From contig CM056397.1 of the NCBI GenBank assembly GCA_029718625.1, positions 558,001 to 622,000 on the forward strand: a stretch of DNA of 64,000 nucleotides, read 5' to 3'. This DNA is from Synaphobranchus kaupii (Eukaryota; Chordata; Actinopteri; Anguilliformes; Synaphobranchidae). This document shows positions 23,690 to 35,689 of this stretch, piece after piece. The notes beneath the pieces were generated by a model. The model saw only the letters and a list, made by a program, of their open reading frames with translations, made no database searches and was not told the DNA's origin. The first letter of the stretch is position 1. The number at the start of each line of letters is the position of its first letter. The translations under genes and the position numbers were made by a program.

Positions 23690-24280
23690 TTCTACCAAAA
23701 TATCAGCGTATAGATCACATCGCCATACCACGTCTACGTGCAGCAGTAACGTTAGCTAAATTGCAATAATAGGTGAGACAAGCACTTTTAAAAATTATTT
23801 TATTTCCTTCCGATGATTTGCAGTAGGCCCACGTAGGCTAGCTAGGTAGCACCTGTAAAAACAGTTTCCCTTCCCACAAACATACCAAAACATCAGTATA
23901 TAGATCACATCGCCATGCCACGTCTATGTGCAGTGTTAACTTTAAATTGTAATAATAGGTCGAGACAAGGACTTTTTTTAATTTCCTACCGATGATTTGC
24001 AGTAGGGGGCGGCACGGTGGTGCAGTGGTTAGCACTGTCGCCTCACAGCAAGAAGGTACCGAGTTTGAATACCGGCCGAGGGCCCTTCTGTGTGGAGTTT
24101 GCATGTTCTCCCCGTGTCCGGTACTCCGGCCTCCTCCCACAGTCTCTCACCCGGTGCATGCTGGGATAGGCTCCAGCACCCCGTGACCCTTACCAGGAAT
24201 AAGCGGGTTAATGGATAATGGATGGATGGATGGATTTGCAGTAGGCCCACGTTACATAGGCTAGCTAGGTAGCACCTGTA
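23690..24280. repeat. Tandem duplication of a ~180-bp unit, second copy split by a SINE
   Basis: The first copy, about 23698-23855, holds TATAGATCACATCGCCATAC, CCGATGATTTGCAGTAGGC and GCTAGCTAGGTAGCACCTGT. The second copy runs 23885-24006 and resumes at 24233-24280 after the SINE. Confidence 0.85.
24007..24232 (+). mobile_element. tRNA-derived SINE with RTE-type tail and target-site duplication
   Basis: The head GGGCGGCACGGTGGTGCAGT leads to CCTCACAGCAAGAAGG, with box B-like GAGTTTGAATACC. The body has GTGTGGAGTTTGCATGTTCT. The tail is GGGATAGGCTCCAGCACCCC followed by ATGGATGG units, the end shared by fish RTE LINEs. It is flanked by a 13-bp duplication, GATTTGCAGTAGG, at 23994-24006 and 24233-24245. 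Confidence 0.92.
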
Positions 24281-25444
24281 TGCAATGTAATGCAATTAAA
24301 GTGTGGCCATGTGTCTTTGGTAAACACTGATATTTCAGTGTAACAGTGGTGATAAGTAAGCAAATCACTCTGCATGGAGTGGTAATATCATAAATGGTCG
24401 TTTTTCTGTCTTTCATAATATTAACGGGTGCGTGCAATACTATATTGCCAAATGCCGTAGATAACTGTCGAAAAACTCTGAAAAGTCTCACTGACGTCAA
24501 TACTTTGAAACGATTGGCTAGCAACGGTGCACGTGATCCAAGCTAAGCTACTACTAGCCGTTACGCTTTTCACAATGCAAAAGACGCGGAGTCTCCCATC
24601 TCCCCCTTTATAAGAAAATCTCTGTTTATACACTGGACTGTGAGAAAAAGTTGCTGCCTGGTTTGTAATATAGATCGGTTTGTAGCTATTTTCTAGAGTC
24701 TATGGTTTGTATAGCGAAACCGCAGTCCAAACGTCATTAATTAAAAATGTTTGGTTTCATCCTACGGTTTTCTGTCTTGCAGCTTTGAGCACTTTCCCCC
24801 ATTATGCTTCATTGATAAAGCCTTAAATTCTGTTAATTTCACTATATGCTTTTTGTGATGAATTGTCAGCAGTTGCTAATTTCAGCAACTTTTCCGCCTT
24901 CGTTAACTTTTAGGTAGCCTATTAAAGCGTGGCTATTGTCAGCAGTTGAACAATGAGTTGTTAATTCATTTGGTCGCGAAAAGTATGGATCGATATCCCT
25001 GGGCCATCGCTAAAAAAAACTACTTTCTGCACCCCTGCTCTGAAGGACAGAACGCTGCTTAGTTATACAAACATTTTTAAAATGAGGTTAAAAATAAAAA
25101 TTCAGCTATTGTAAGACATATTTCTTGCCTCATTTTCATTCGTAGAAAGATTGCAGTCTCATTTATTGATTAAATGAGATAACTAAAAATGTAGCCTAGC
25201 CTAGTTGTAAGCGATGTCCCTATGGTGCCGTCTCATCTGCCATCACAAAATGGGATGTCCAAGTCCGTTCTCGTCAATGTTGCCAGAAGCCGGAATTAAT
25301 TCCCCTCCCCAAAAAAAAAAATCCTGAAAACCCCCCATCTTCAATTGACTCCCATACAATTTTCTCACAATTCATCCCCCTTTAAAAATCCACAATTGAC
25401 TCCTTTTAAATGGCACCATTTAAAAAAAACAAAAAAAACCCTAC

Positions 25445-25640
25445 ACTCTATGTTGGGAGCATAGACTGTATAAAAATATGGACAAAGCCACTGTGACGTC
25501 ACCCATTGCCTTTCCACAGCCTCGTAAAAACTGAATTGAAGCTCGGAAGTCTTTTTCGCCGGCCGTTTGTACAAACTGCGCCTGCTCCGTGGAGCCGAAG
25601 TGACCTTGGCTTGGAGCAGGGTCAACCGGATATGGCCCGG
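25445..25640 (-). repeat. Dispersed repeat A, partial copy
   Basis: Starts CATAGACTGTATAAAAATAT and continues through GTGACGTCACCCATTGCC into GGAGCCGAAGTGAC. It is the reverse of the right part of the copy at 11985-12428. Confidence 0.7.
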
Positions 25641-26689
25641 GCACAGTATGATTGACAGTTCGGAGTGGAGAAGCCACAGAACTATAAAGCCCACAGAACT
25701 ATATAAAGCCCATGACCTGACCAAACCCACCATTTTGCAAAATAAACTCACGGTAAACTTCCTTAAGTTGCTAATGTTTTATAATATAACATTTAATTTT
25801 CATACTCGATTTTACTGTGTCATTTATTCGCATTGAATATGTGGTATTCGTCACATAATTAACGTTCATTCAGTTATCTTCAATTTATATTCAGCTAACA
25901 TCAGCTAATTTGATTAGCTAGATAGCATACCAGCTGAGCTCGGTAGCCAAGCTAGACGCAATGCATCACCACCATTGCTAACCGCTAATTAACTCGACTG
26001 TGGCAGAGCAGTCTGTCACGGTTTGCCGCAGCATGAAACCCCGTTCTGAAAACTCTTCCAGATAAAGTGGGGATTAAGGTTAGTGGGTTCACACGCTAGC
26101 TAAAAGCACAGTAGTAGCTACATCGTAGCTGGCATTAACTTTCATCTGCATCCTGTAATCTAATCACAAACATTGCAAACATTCACAAACGCAGACTCCG
26201 TATTCTTTTCCGATAAATTATTGGTTTTATTTTAAACATCCCCGTATTGAGTCAGTACAAACATACCGCTAACACGTTGGCGCTATTCCCCGCACATTTT
26301 CGTAATTTTTGGCACCTAAAATTATCCAGGTGTAGAAATGTCCGGTTAGATTTCTAGCTAGAGCAGCGGGCTAACGTTAGTAACGTTAGATAGGCAATCA
26401 CGGTAGCTAGCGAACTTATATGGCCAGCCAGCAAGGATTACTTGACAGCAAGGATAACTGTTAAATTAAAATGGCTTGCCATAAGCTATCGTTAGCTTGC
26501 TAGCTAAATGTTAAAACGACTTACCGTGAGATATCGTTAGCTTGCCAGCTAGCTAACCCAGCATTGCTAAGCAATGGTAACGTTCATGACAGGGCAGTAC
26601 AGGGGGAGTACATAACAGGGGGCTATTGCGTAGGCTACGGGAGCGGTTGGAATAGCTAAATTAATATCTAAATTGATAAGGTTATACAG

Positions 26690-26890
26690 GTATGGAGAAA
26701 TTGATTTGAGATACTTAACCCATAGTTTGGCTGCTTGCTCCGAGACACTGGGCCTGTAGTGTAGCTGCAACATCCTCATCTTACGAAATGTCTCATCTTA
26801 CGAAACAGTATTTTTTTTCGTAGTAGACACATCATAGCTCGCTCCAACCAAAATTAATATGTGATGACAAACATGTTGAAGATGAGCGGG
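26690..26890 (-). repeat. Dispersed inverted pair, arm 2 (partner 23308-23530)
   Basis: The reverse complement of this stretch carries the same blocks as arm 1, for example AGCGAGCTATGATGTGTCTA and ACACTACAGGCCCAGTGTCT. It also has a short internal duplication (CATCTTACGAAA twice). Confidence 0.7.
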
Positions 26891-27003
26891 GAAGGCACTC
26901 AATTTATTATGCTACGAACTGCGTCCACAAAAAAACAGCTTGTTCACGGTAGGCTACTAAGGAATGTTCTCCATCGACTTCCACTCAAAAATACAGTGTG
27001 TCT

Positions 27004-27410
27004 CCCTGTCCCAAGCATAGACTGTATAAAAATAGGTCCCGCCCCTCCGAGTGAGGGCAGTGAGAACCATATAGAACCAATCTATGCCAGTGATCCCAGG
27101 ACTCAACCTGTCCCTCTGATTGGTCCTGAACAAATGTTAATACCCTGTCCAAACGACACAATATTTAAAAAAATCAGCACATGCACAGGCATTAGATGAA
27201 GGAAAGACACCTATTGCAATTAATTTTTTTTGTGTAAAAAATTTATTGACTGAGTATTTTGACCACATTGCTGCCATTGACTTACATGGGGAAAGACCTA
27301 TACTGGAGCCAACCGCAGTGGCGCTAGTGAGCAACGGCACAATGGCCGCTCCCAGCCCAACCAGGAAGTGAGCTTCAAAACGAAAGTCCAGTCTTGGCCC
27401 CTTGGTCCCG
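27004..27410 (-). repeat. Dispersed repeat A, long copy with a local 3' duplication
   Basis: Runs from GCATAGACTGTATAAAAATA through GATTGGTCCTGAACAAATG and TTGACTTACATGGGGAAAG to CAGTCTTGGCCCCTTGG. Directly after it (27405-27470) the block CCCGCCCCTCCGAGTGAGGG, already present at 27036, is repeated. Confidence 0.75.
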
Positions 27411-27479
27411 CCCCTCCGAGTGAGGGCAGTGAGAACCATATAGAACCTCTCTATGCCAGTGATCCCAGGCTCTATATCA

Positions 27480-27785
27480 GCCGGCTACAGGCTTGGAGAA
27501 AGCAGTTCTGGATGACGCATGCGCACTTTAGACAAAGCCGTTCTGGACGACGCATGCGCACTTTAGACAAAGCAGTTCTGGACGACGCAATTTTAACTCG
27601 AACATGGCATCGAGAAAGACTGTAAATTATGGAGTAACGTTACAACAGTTATGAACATCATTATTATGGAGTGTAATGTTGTATTATAGCAAGCTAGTAA
27701 ATGTTTTTAAAATGATAAAATGCCTAAATTGTAATATATCACAATGGCGTATTGCTTAGTGTGCGCTCGTAAAGTTATATTTTTA
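27480..27785 (+). repeat. Left arm of a ~300-bp inverted repeat
   Basis: Holds three short units CAGTTCTGGA(T/C)GACGCATG.., then AACATGGCATCGAGAAAGAC and a long AT-rich part ending GCGTATTGCTTAGTGTGCGC. The reverse complement lies at 29590-29910. The small frame starting at the ATG within AACATGGCATCG is too short to call a gene. Confidence 0.85.
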
Positions 27786-28013
27786 GCGATGATGATGGAC
27801 TAGCTTGGGTTAGCTTGCAAGGTATGCCTACTGTAATGAATGCCAGCGACGTCAGCGTAGTGCAGCCTAGGTGCTTAATTGTTAGATGAATGCCACCTGC
27901 GAGGCTGAGAGATCTAACAAAAGCCAAGATGGCACAACGTCCTCTCTCTTCTCCCTGGCCAGTCCGTGGGCTAGCGGTACTTGAACGTAAAGGCCATTTT
28001 ATTTCTTATTCCT

Positions 28014-28708
28014 GGGCTGTGTCCGAATCAGCACTCTTCCACACTGTTGAGTAGCCTTGGTGAGTAGATAGGGCGAGAAAGTCGTAGAGTACGCAATTTC
28101 TTTTCAAATTGCAGTATACTTCAAACACCCACATGACACACTTACTTCCGGGGTTTCGCTGAGTACATTCGGGAGCACACTTTTCAAGAAGTACACAAAC
28201 ATTTTGGTCACATGAATATGACGTGGTTTCGTTTTTGAAAAATGAGGCGCAGCTTCGCTGACGTTATCCTTCAAATACAACAAAAACAACATGTGACATG
28301 GCAGCGCAAGAGTGGGGTGCAGGGTTGCCAGATTTTGTAAGACTTTCCAGCCAAATGGCGACTCAAAACTAGCCAATTTATAGGCTATTTTTAATCGAAA
28401 CCAACGTATTTTAAATAGAAATCATCATGTTTTTACATTTAAAAATAAGTGCGTGCTTTGGGACTTTTCATTTTTACCTGTGACTGCACTTTGAAAGTGT
28501 CCCAATTTAGCTGTAAAACCGCGGACATGGCAACACTGGCGGGACGTCTTATGACCTGCTTACGACACTTCCACAGTACGGTTTGGAAATAGTATAGCGG
28601 ATATTTTTCGCGTCCTGCTAATCAGTGCACATTAAACAGCACACTTCTGCCAGTGCACTCTTCGCAGGAGACAGGGCGCAGTAGATAGAGCTCTGATTCG
28701 GACACGGC
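28014..28708. mobile_element. MITE with GGGCTGTGTCCGAATCAG ends
   Basis: The left end GGGCTGTGTCCGAATCAG and the right end CTGATTCGGACACGGCCC are inverted. The interior has no coding capacity. The terminal type fits hAT-like fish MITEs, but no clean 8-bp target duplication is visible. Another copy at about 30305-30990 is split by a further insertion. Confidence 0.65.
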
Positions 28709-28974
28709 CCTGGTCTTTGCGGGATTATATGATAGGTTGCAGTAGCAAAGGTCCACTGAAATGTTATTTTTGTCCTATTTACCGGACAAGGCATACGATA
28801 GTACTGAACATATGTTTACTATCACTAATTATGTTTTTATTTTATTTATTATTTGTTTTAGATCCATCATGCTACAGTCTGCAAAAGTTGCTGCAGCCTT
28901 TTTCACTGCCCGTTTTGCAGTCCGCATTTTTTTAAATTGGCCTTTTATTCCGAAGACAGTCATCCGGGAGGGCT

Positions 28975-29080
28975 GGGGGAGTGAGTGAGGGAGGGAGGGA
29001 ATGAGTAAGGGAGGGAGGGAGAAAATGAGTGAGTGAGTGATGGAAGGAATGAGTGAGATGGAATGAGTGAGTGACTGTTT
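28975..29080 (+). repeat. Purine-rich GAGTGAGGGAGG repeat
   Basis: Imperfect GAGTGA and GGGAGG units over about 100 bp. Confidence 0.8.
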
Positions 29081-29246
29081 ACTATTTTGTTCTAATAAAT
29101 GTTCATTATTATGATTTGTGACTCATTATTTATTTATTTTTACTTGGAGGGGTTTTGGGTCTGTGAATGAGAGTAAGTTGGACATGGCTTGAGTAATATG
29201 TATCCATTAAGAGCGCAGGTGTTAACGTTAGCTAACTAACTAGCGA

Positions 29247-29600
29247 ACTTTAGCTAAATTAACACTACTCACTGTAGTCGGGTGCACGCACCCTTTATGA
29301 TAAGACTGAATGGCTGTGTTGGTAACATTAATCGGCAATATAAGTATGAAATAGTCCATCATCATCTGAATTTTAGCTAAATTAACACTACTCACTGTAG
29401 TCGGGTGCACGCACCCTTTATGATAAGACTGAATGGCTGTGTTGGTAACATTAATCGGCAATAAAATTAGTCCATCATCATCGGAACTTTAGCTAAATTA
29501 ACACTGCTCACTGTAGTCGGGTGCACGTACGCACCCTTAGTTATGAATGGCTGTGTTGGTAACATTAATCATCAATTAAAGTATGAATTAGCCCATCATC
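29247..29600. repeat. Three tandem ~110-125-bp units with a central palindrome
   Basis: Units begin TTTAGCTAAATTAACACT at about 29249, 29373 and 29487. Each carries GGGTGCACGCACCC (extended in unit 3 to GGGTGCACGTACGCACCC) and AATGGCTGTGTTGGTAACAT. The small reading frame over units 1 and 2 is a product of the repetition. Confidence 0.9.
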
Positions 29601-29910
29601 CTACAAATATAACGTTACGAGCGCACACTAAGCAATACGCCCTTGTGATATATTACAATTTAGGCATTTTATAGTTTTAAAAACATTTACTAGCTTGCTA
29701 TATTACAACATTACACTCCATAATAATGATGTTCATAATTGTTGTAAAGTTACTCCATAATTTACAGTCTTTCTCGATGCCATGTTCGAGTTAAAACTGC
29801 GTCGTCCAGAACTGCTTTGTGTAAAGTGCACATGCGTCGTCCAGAACTGCTTTGTCTAGAACTGCTTCCTCCAGAACTGCTTTCTCCGAGCCTGCAGCCA
29901 GTTGAGTCTC
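29590..29910 (-). repeat. Right arm of the ~300-bp inverted repeat
   Basis: Reverse complement of 27480-27785 with small differences, including an extra CCAGAACTGCTT unit near 29860. Dispersed repeat A follows at 29925 in the same orientation as the copy left of arm 1, so repeat A is direct while these arms are inverted. Confidence 0.85.
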
Positions 29911-29924
29911 ATCCCAGGAATCAA

Positions 29925-30210
29925 CCTGTCCCTCTGATTGGTCCTGAACAAATGTTAATACCCTGTCCAAACAACACAATATTTAAAAAAATCAGCACAT
30001 GCACAGGCATTAGATGAAGGAAAGGCGCCTATTGCAATTAAAATTTTTTGTGTAAAAAATTTATTGACTGAGTATTTTGACCACATTGCTGCCATTGACT
30101 TACATGGGGAAAGACCTATACTGCAGCCAACCGCAGTGGCGCTAGTGAGCAACGGCACCAGGAAGTGAGCTTCAGAACGAAAGCCCAGTCTTGGCCCCTT
30201 GGTTGGGAGA
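29925..30210 (-). repeat. Dispersed repeat A, copy after the right arm
   Basis: From CAACCTGTCCCTCTGATTGG to AGTCTTGGCCCCTTGGTTGG, very close to 27104-27405 but missing a short block (GCCGCTCCCAGCCCAACC region). Confidence 0.8.
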
Positions 30211-30326
30211 GGGTGAATCCGATGCACCCTCGCGTTCTTGGAACAGAACTTGGTCGTTAAATATTACGTCACACAAGTTCACAAGTACAGACATTGAGAA
30301 ACACTGTGTTTCGAATCAGAGCACTC

Positions 30327-30858
30327 CCTAACAAAAATGAACTATAGAAGCCTATTGCTATAGTTATCTTCTAGAAGACTATAAGAATATTATAGTTTTT
30401 TCGCACACTATAATAATGCTATAGTGTTTGTCACTATAGTACAATAGTATCACTATAGTATTTTCACCCCCTATAATAATTCTTTAGTATTTGTCCGTAT
30501 ATGACAATAGTATGACTATAGTGTGTACGAAAAAACTACAGTAATACTACTGTAATATTTACATTTACATTATAGGCATTTAGCAGACTTACACAACTTT
30601 TGTTTAATCATGTTTTTACATATATATTCATTTATACAGCTGGATATATACTGAATACAGGTTAAGTACCTTGATCAAGGGTACAACAGCAGTGTCCTAC
30701 CTGGGAATCGAACCTGCAACCTTTTGGTTACAAGGCCAGTTCCTTAACCATTATACTACACTGCCGCCCCTATACTACTATACTATACTACTACTATACA
30801 CTGTATAGTATATGCTGTCAACATATTATAGTTTAACTATAGTTCATTTTCGTTAGGG
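30327..30858. mobile_element. Foldback MITE rich in ACTATAGT palindromes, split by a SINE
   Basis: The left end CCCTAACAAAAATGAACTAT and the right end ATAGTTCATTTTCGTTAGGG are inverted. The interior is dense in CTATAG and ACTATAGTA. It is inserted in a copy of the GTGTCCGAATCAG MITE (left piece near 30306, right piece 30859-30990) and is itself interrupted by the SINE at 30545-30775. Confidence 0.8.
30545..30775 (-). mobile_element. tRNA-derived SINE, near full length
   Basis: The minus strand reads GGGGCGGCAGTGTAGTATAA, then AAGGTTGCAGGTTCGATTCC (box B), AGGACACTGCTGTTGTACCC, TATATCCAGCTGTATAAATG, and ends in a CTGCTAAATGCC-type tail. It is the most complete copy of the SINE also seen at 8933 and 43570. 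Confidence 0.9.
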
Positions 30859-33800
30859 CTATCTACTGCGCCCTGTCTCCTGCGTACAGTGCACTGGCAG
30901 AAGTGTGCTGTTTAATGTTCACTGTTTAGCAGTCCGCGAAAAATAGCCATAGGCTGTGTCCGAATCAGAGCCCTACACCCTTTTGAGTACGCATATTTGA
31001 GTCCACTTCGTTTAAAAAACTTGAGTGGGCGACTTTTTCTCACAAATGGGGGCACTTAAAATACCAGGATGAACCTCTTATTTTCGGGGTTTTGTTGAGG
31101 GAATTCAGGACACAGATATATATAGGAACTAGACAGGAAACGTGGTCACGTGGTTCCACTCAGCCCTATTCAATTAGGTTCTTCCGCAATGGCACCGCCG
31201 CAAGATGGCTGCCATGGCCCGGAAATAGTATTACCGATGAGCTCTGCCATGTATTTCCAATGGAGCGTTGTGAAAGTCAACAAGGTCGCCCCAGCGCAAT
31301 TCTAGGTAGCAAAAGTTCACAATATGGTAATCAATAGAAGCAGGCAATCACATTTTATATTTTTCCTGGGTCCAATTTTTTTTAGGCTACACAGAAAAAA
31401 GACAGGCATGATTTTTAAAAACTCATCGGTGAGTGTTGAGTAGGCGCACTGAACTCTGATTGGTTAAGAACAAACCGATGAGATCTGGAACATGCTCACG
31501 TGGTAATCCTAGTTACGTCACAGTACATGAAAAATGAAATCTCATCTCTCTCCACTGAACTATGGTGGTGAGCTCGCAAGGAGCATTACAGCGCGGTAGC
31601 TGACTAGCTAACAGCTATCTTGTGTATAATAATGAAATGGTTTTCAAATGTGTAATATTTCTAAGGACAGACTTCACATCTCAAGATGCGTTACATTACT
31701 AGTAACCTGCCCCAGTGAACATGTTGAAAAGTTGATGAAATGCTGTCTCGTGTCGTGAAAAACCGCCCAGATAGCAAGAGGATAGCGGGTCAGCGGACGA
31801 GTTGGCCGGAGTAGCGTTCGCTGGTGCACTGGGCTGAGGGCTCCGCTCGCAGACCCACCCACTGCTAACTCAACAGACGCAATCCTCCAGCTTTACTAAC
31901 ATTGCTCCGCTGACGCTTGATGAAAAACGACCATCGTAATGTTAGTCCTAGGATGTAGCCAGGCTATATCCGGGTAAAACTGGCTAAATTAGGGATAAAT
32001 TTAATTAAATTGACATGTCTGTCAACCTAAATTTATGCCCCTCTCGACAATGCATATGACGGCCTATCATATAGGCTAGCTTGTAGGCTAAGCCTGTTTT
32101 GTTCCCGTACAGCTTCGAACAACATAACGGCAACGTTAATCAATGTTTGTTAATAACGCTAGTTAACGAGATGGCTATTAAACATTTTAGTAACTATTTG
32201 CGGTTCATTTATCTGAATTCGCATTGTGGTAAGGCTGTGAGGCGATTTCAACGAGGTAAAGTTAGCCCACGAAGCCTTCAACATTAATCTATAACGTAGA
32301 CACAATAGTTCATTATATCAGTCCAACATGGACATTCATATACTTGCAAAATAGGCTAACGTAAAATTTTCACAGTGGCCATTTCCATCACGATGTCTCA
32401 TAATTTAGGCTACAACTCACGTTAGCTAGCCGCGCAAGGCTGGTTCACGAAAGCTTGAGAGAGTGGTTGGGACTCTGGATCTACCGGTGTAGCTTGCCTA
32501 TTCCACGGACGGCGGATTAAGCAAAATAAACAAGTGAACGCAATAATCATTATTTATGTGAATGTAATCATACACATAACGTTAATGTATCTATGTATTT
32601 ATTGTTTTGGTTTTCACATAACATCGATTGTTCAGTGGGTCTGTGGTGGGTGCTGGACTGGAAATAAATGTTTTAATATGAAGGTTGGTTTCACCTGGTG
32701 GTTTCACCTTCAATCCATGGCGTGCAGAAATAGCCTATATTTTGTCTAGCAGCATGACACAGTACTGCATTATGCGATAAATGTTTGCGAAGAAGTGCGA
32801 GTGCTCCCGTTTATTGTAGGATATAACATTGTAGCTTTAGGCCAATGTGGAAAGTTATTGTGGCGTTTACAATTTTATGTTGCTCTGTAGCTATGTCGAT
32901 GTGTGCAGCACTCTCTCATCGCTCAAAAGAAATCAAACGCATTAAGGAACTGAAGTTGAGCATCAAAGCCAGATAATGTTATAGCTACTGCACTTTAAGA
33001 CCGCATAAACGGAGCACAAGTGTCCGTCTGTCCGAACAAATATTTTCGGGTAAAGCCAGGACGTCTGGTCAGCCGATAGCCTAGCCTACTGGATATTGGA
33101 AGGTTAGCATAAATAACGTTATGTCCAATGCAGTTAGGATTAACCATAAACTGTAACGTCAGAAAAAATGGCTTAACACGGCTTTCTTTCCAGTGTCCGA
33201 CTTGTATCGTGCTACACAGAACGAAATTTAAACCCATGCATTTACAGTGCTAGCATTTCTCAGAACGGACTACAGACGGCGCCATCTTTTCACAGGCCAT
33301 CCATTACGTAGAGCTCTCGGGTTTTTGGGGAATTGTAGTTCTAAACTATCAGTACCAATAACTAAAAAAATACTAATCCTATTGACCTGGGGCTTAAAAT
33401 TTATGTTCAATATAGCATCAGTTAAAATCCCAATTGATCATCTAATTGAATCATCAAAGTATCAAATGATTAAGCATCAAACGTTTTATTCAGGCCCTTC
33501 TGTTAGAGCTTGAAGGCTGGCTCTGACATTATTTATGAAAGACTAGTTAGTTAATCATCCTGTTAAATATCTACCCGATATGTGTATTGGTTCCAGAATT
33601 AGAAGCATTTGAAGTTTGTCCAGTTTTGCCCTTCTAGGGGGCGCTACTGAGTCCCCTGGGGTGTCAGGGCAAAATAATTGACATATGTTACTCTCCAGGT
33701 AAAGGCCTTTCCAAAAATGTCTTTAGTTTTGTCCTACGACAAAGTTTAATTTTCACCTCTGTCTGGCTATAGCCTCTTTGATGTGTAGTTTCTGAGACCC

Positions 33801-33904
33801 TTTGAGACTCCAGCCTGGATAAAATCAAGTCTTTTGATTTTTTGCTTATTTGGTGGGGAAAATCCTTCAAGGTATTGATGTTTTTGCTAATCACAGTCAT
33901 ACGT

Positions 33905-34504
33905 TTGGATTTGCGTTAGTGTAGACCTTATTTTACCTACCAAGGGTTGTTTCTCCTGACAAATTTTCCTATTGAACTCTATGGAAAAATTAGTCAGGAG
34001 AAGAAACCCTTCAGGTTATCCATCCATATCTACTGTATTTATGGCAGCAGAGTGATGGTTTAAGGCTTGTTTGATACGTCAGACCCTTGATGACTTAGAG
34101 CCATTTAGCCAACCATGTGTTCCACACTGTTCCAGTATAATTTCAAGCTAAATCCAGTCCCACCCCCCAATTCCCATAGAGATCCATTCAAATGCAGAGG
34201 TTATAGTATCGCTTCTAAGAGTACCTGGAAATAAGATATCAGGAGTCTTTTGATATCCTTTTATACAGTCATGATGGCATCACCTTTTTACCTGTGGAAT
34301 ACCTGTTTACCACAGAAGTTGTTTGAGAGAATGGCAAGAATGTGCAAAGCCGTTATCAAGGCAAAGGGTGGCTACTCTGAAGAATCTAAAATATAAGACT
34401 TTTTTTTTATTTGTTTAAACCTTTTTTGGTTTTTGCATAATTTAATTTGTGTTATCTCATAGTTTTGATGTGAGTAGGTGTGTCCAAACTTTTGACTGGT
34501 ACTG
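33905..34504. mobile_element. Tc1-like 3' end joined to a shared non-coding module
   Basis: 34270-34504 is the C-terminal end of a Tc1 transposase (LFERMARMCKAVIKAKGG, then EESKI) and the terminus TCCAAACTTTTGACTGGTAC..CTG followed by TA. The part before it (about 33928-34262) is the reverse complement of the module at about 60890-61200 inside the Sleeping Beauty-type element, with a terminal hairpin (TTTCTCCTGAC...GTCAGGAGAA). Confidence 0.65.
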
Positions 34505-35689
34505 TACCTCATGTATATATTTTGCCTAATCCAGCCACACCTATTTTACACATAGGTAAACCCAGTTACATAGTAGCAGTAGATTCAGTTAGAATCTCAC
34601 AGCTTGTCACAAACGCAGGCAGTGTTCGAACACTTTAGCATGCATTTTTTTTATTTTGTCATGTATTTCACACCATGTGTACTTTGCCTTATGCAGGCAT
34701 GCGGGATTTGCCTTATCTGCTTAGCTATATCGAGGCATCACAGTCCTCAATGCTAAGTCCCTCCTCTCATGGCAAAACATATTCCCCACTCCCCCCCTTG
34801 CCTCCTCGGCTCAGCATGCCTGCCATGTTCAGAAATTCAGTTTGCAAACACAAAGAAGTTAGTAGGATTTGTTTCTCCTTTCTCTCACACACACAAGTCT
34901 GCCTGCACTCCTCCTTATCTGACCACCTTTATTATCAGCAAGTATGGGGATGACTGTGTTTTTGCACAAGGTTCTTTGTGTTTTACTTCAAAAAGGTGGT
35001 TTCTTTACTTCCTGTTATTACTGGCTGTTGCCAATTTACTCAGGCTCCGTGCTTATTTATGACACAAGACGGCTTTAGGAAGAATGCACCAGACTTCAAG
35101 CTCTCAGAATCACAGAGACACACACATACACATACACACAGATCTGCGCAAATATCACACCAATGGCCTTTACGCCTGACGTCAAATAGCCAATCTAAAA
35201 ATGAGCCTTCTCAAGAACTATATGCTCCTTAGAGTGCCTCAATACACTCGTCAGCCACCCAGGAAATGACACTCCAGTGTCACACCAGCTTTCAAAATGT
35301 GACATTCACAACATGTCCTGACCACACTGTTCCTTTTTTACAAAACTTTTTTTAGGGCTCACCTCTAGAAATTGGTTCAAGGATAATCAACACCTAATGA
35401 GGGTGGTACGTTTTGTAAAAAACCAACTCACCCTGTCGTTGATTCCATTGATCCAAATCACAAGTTGTTTCCAAATCTCATCCTCGTCGCCAAACTGTTA
35501 GGAACCTGCTTCTTTCCAAATAATCCAAGTCAGGACAATGCAGGAACTCACTCACACAACAAACACTATTGCAAATCACACCGGCCAGCGGGAAGATCAC
35601 CAAGACACAGCACAAATTGCGGACCAGCAACCTTCGACGCACTGGTCATCTAGCCAAGCTTATATACCCTCGGAGGACCAATAACAATT

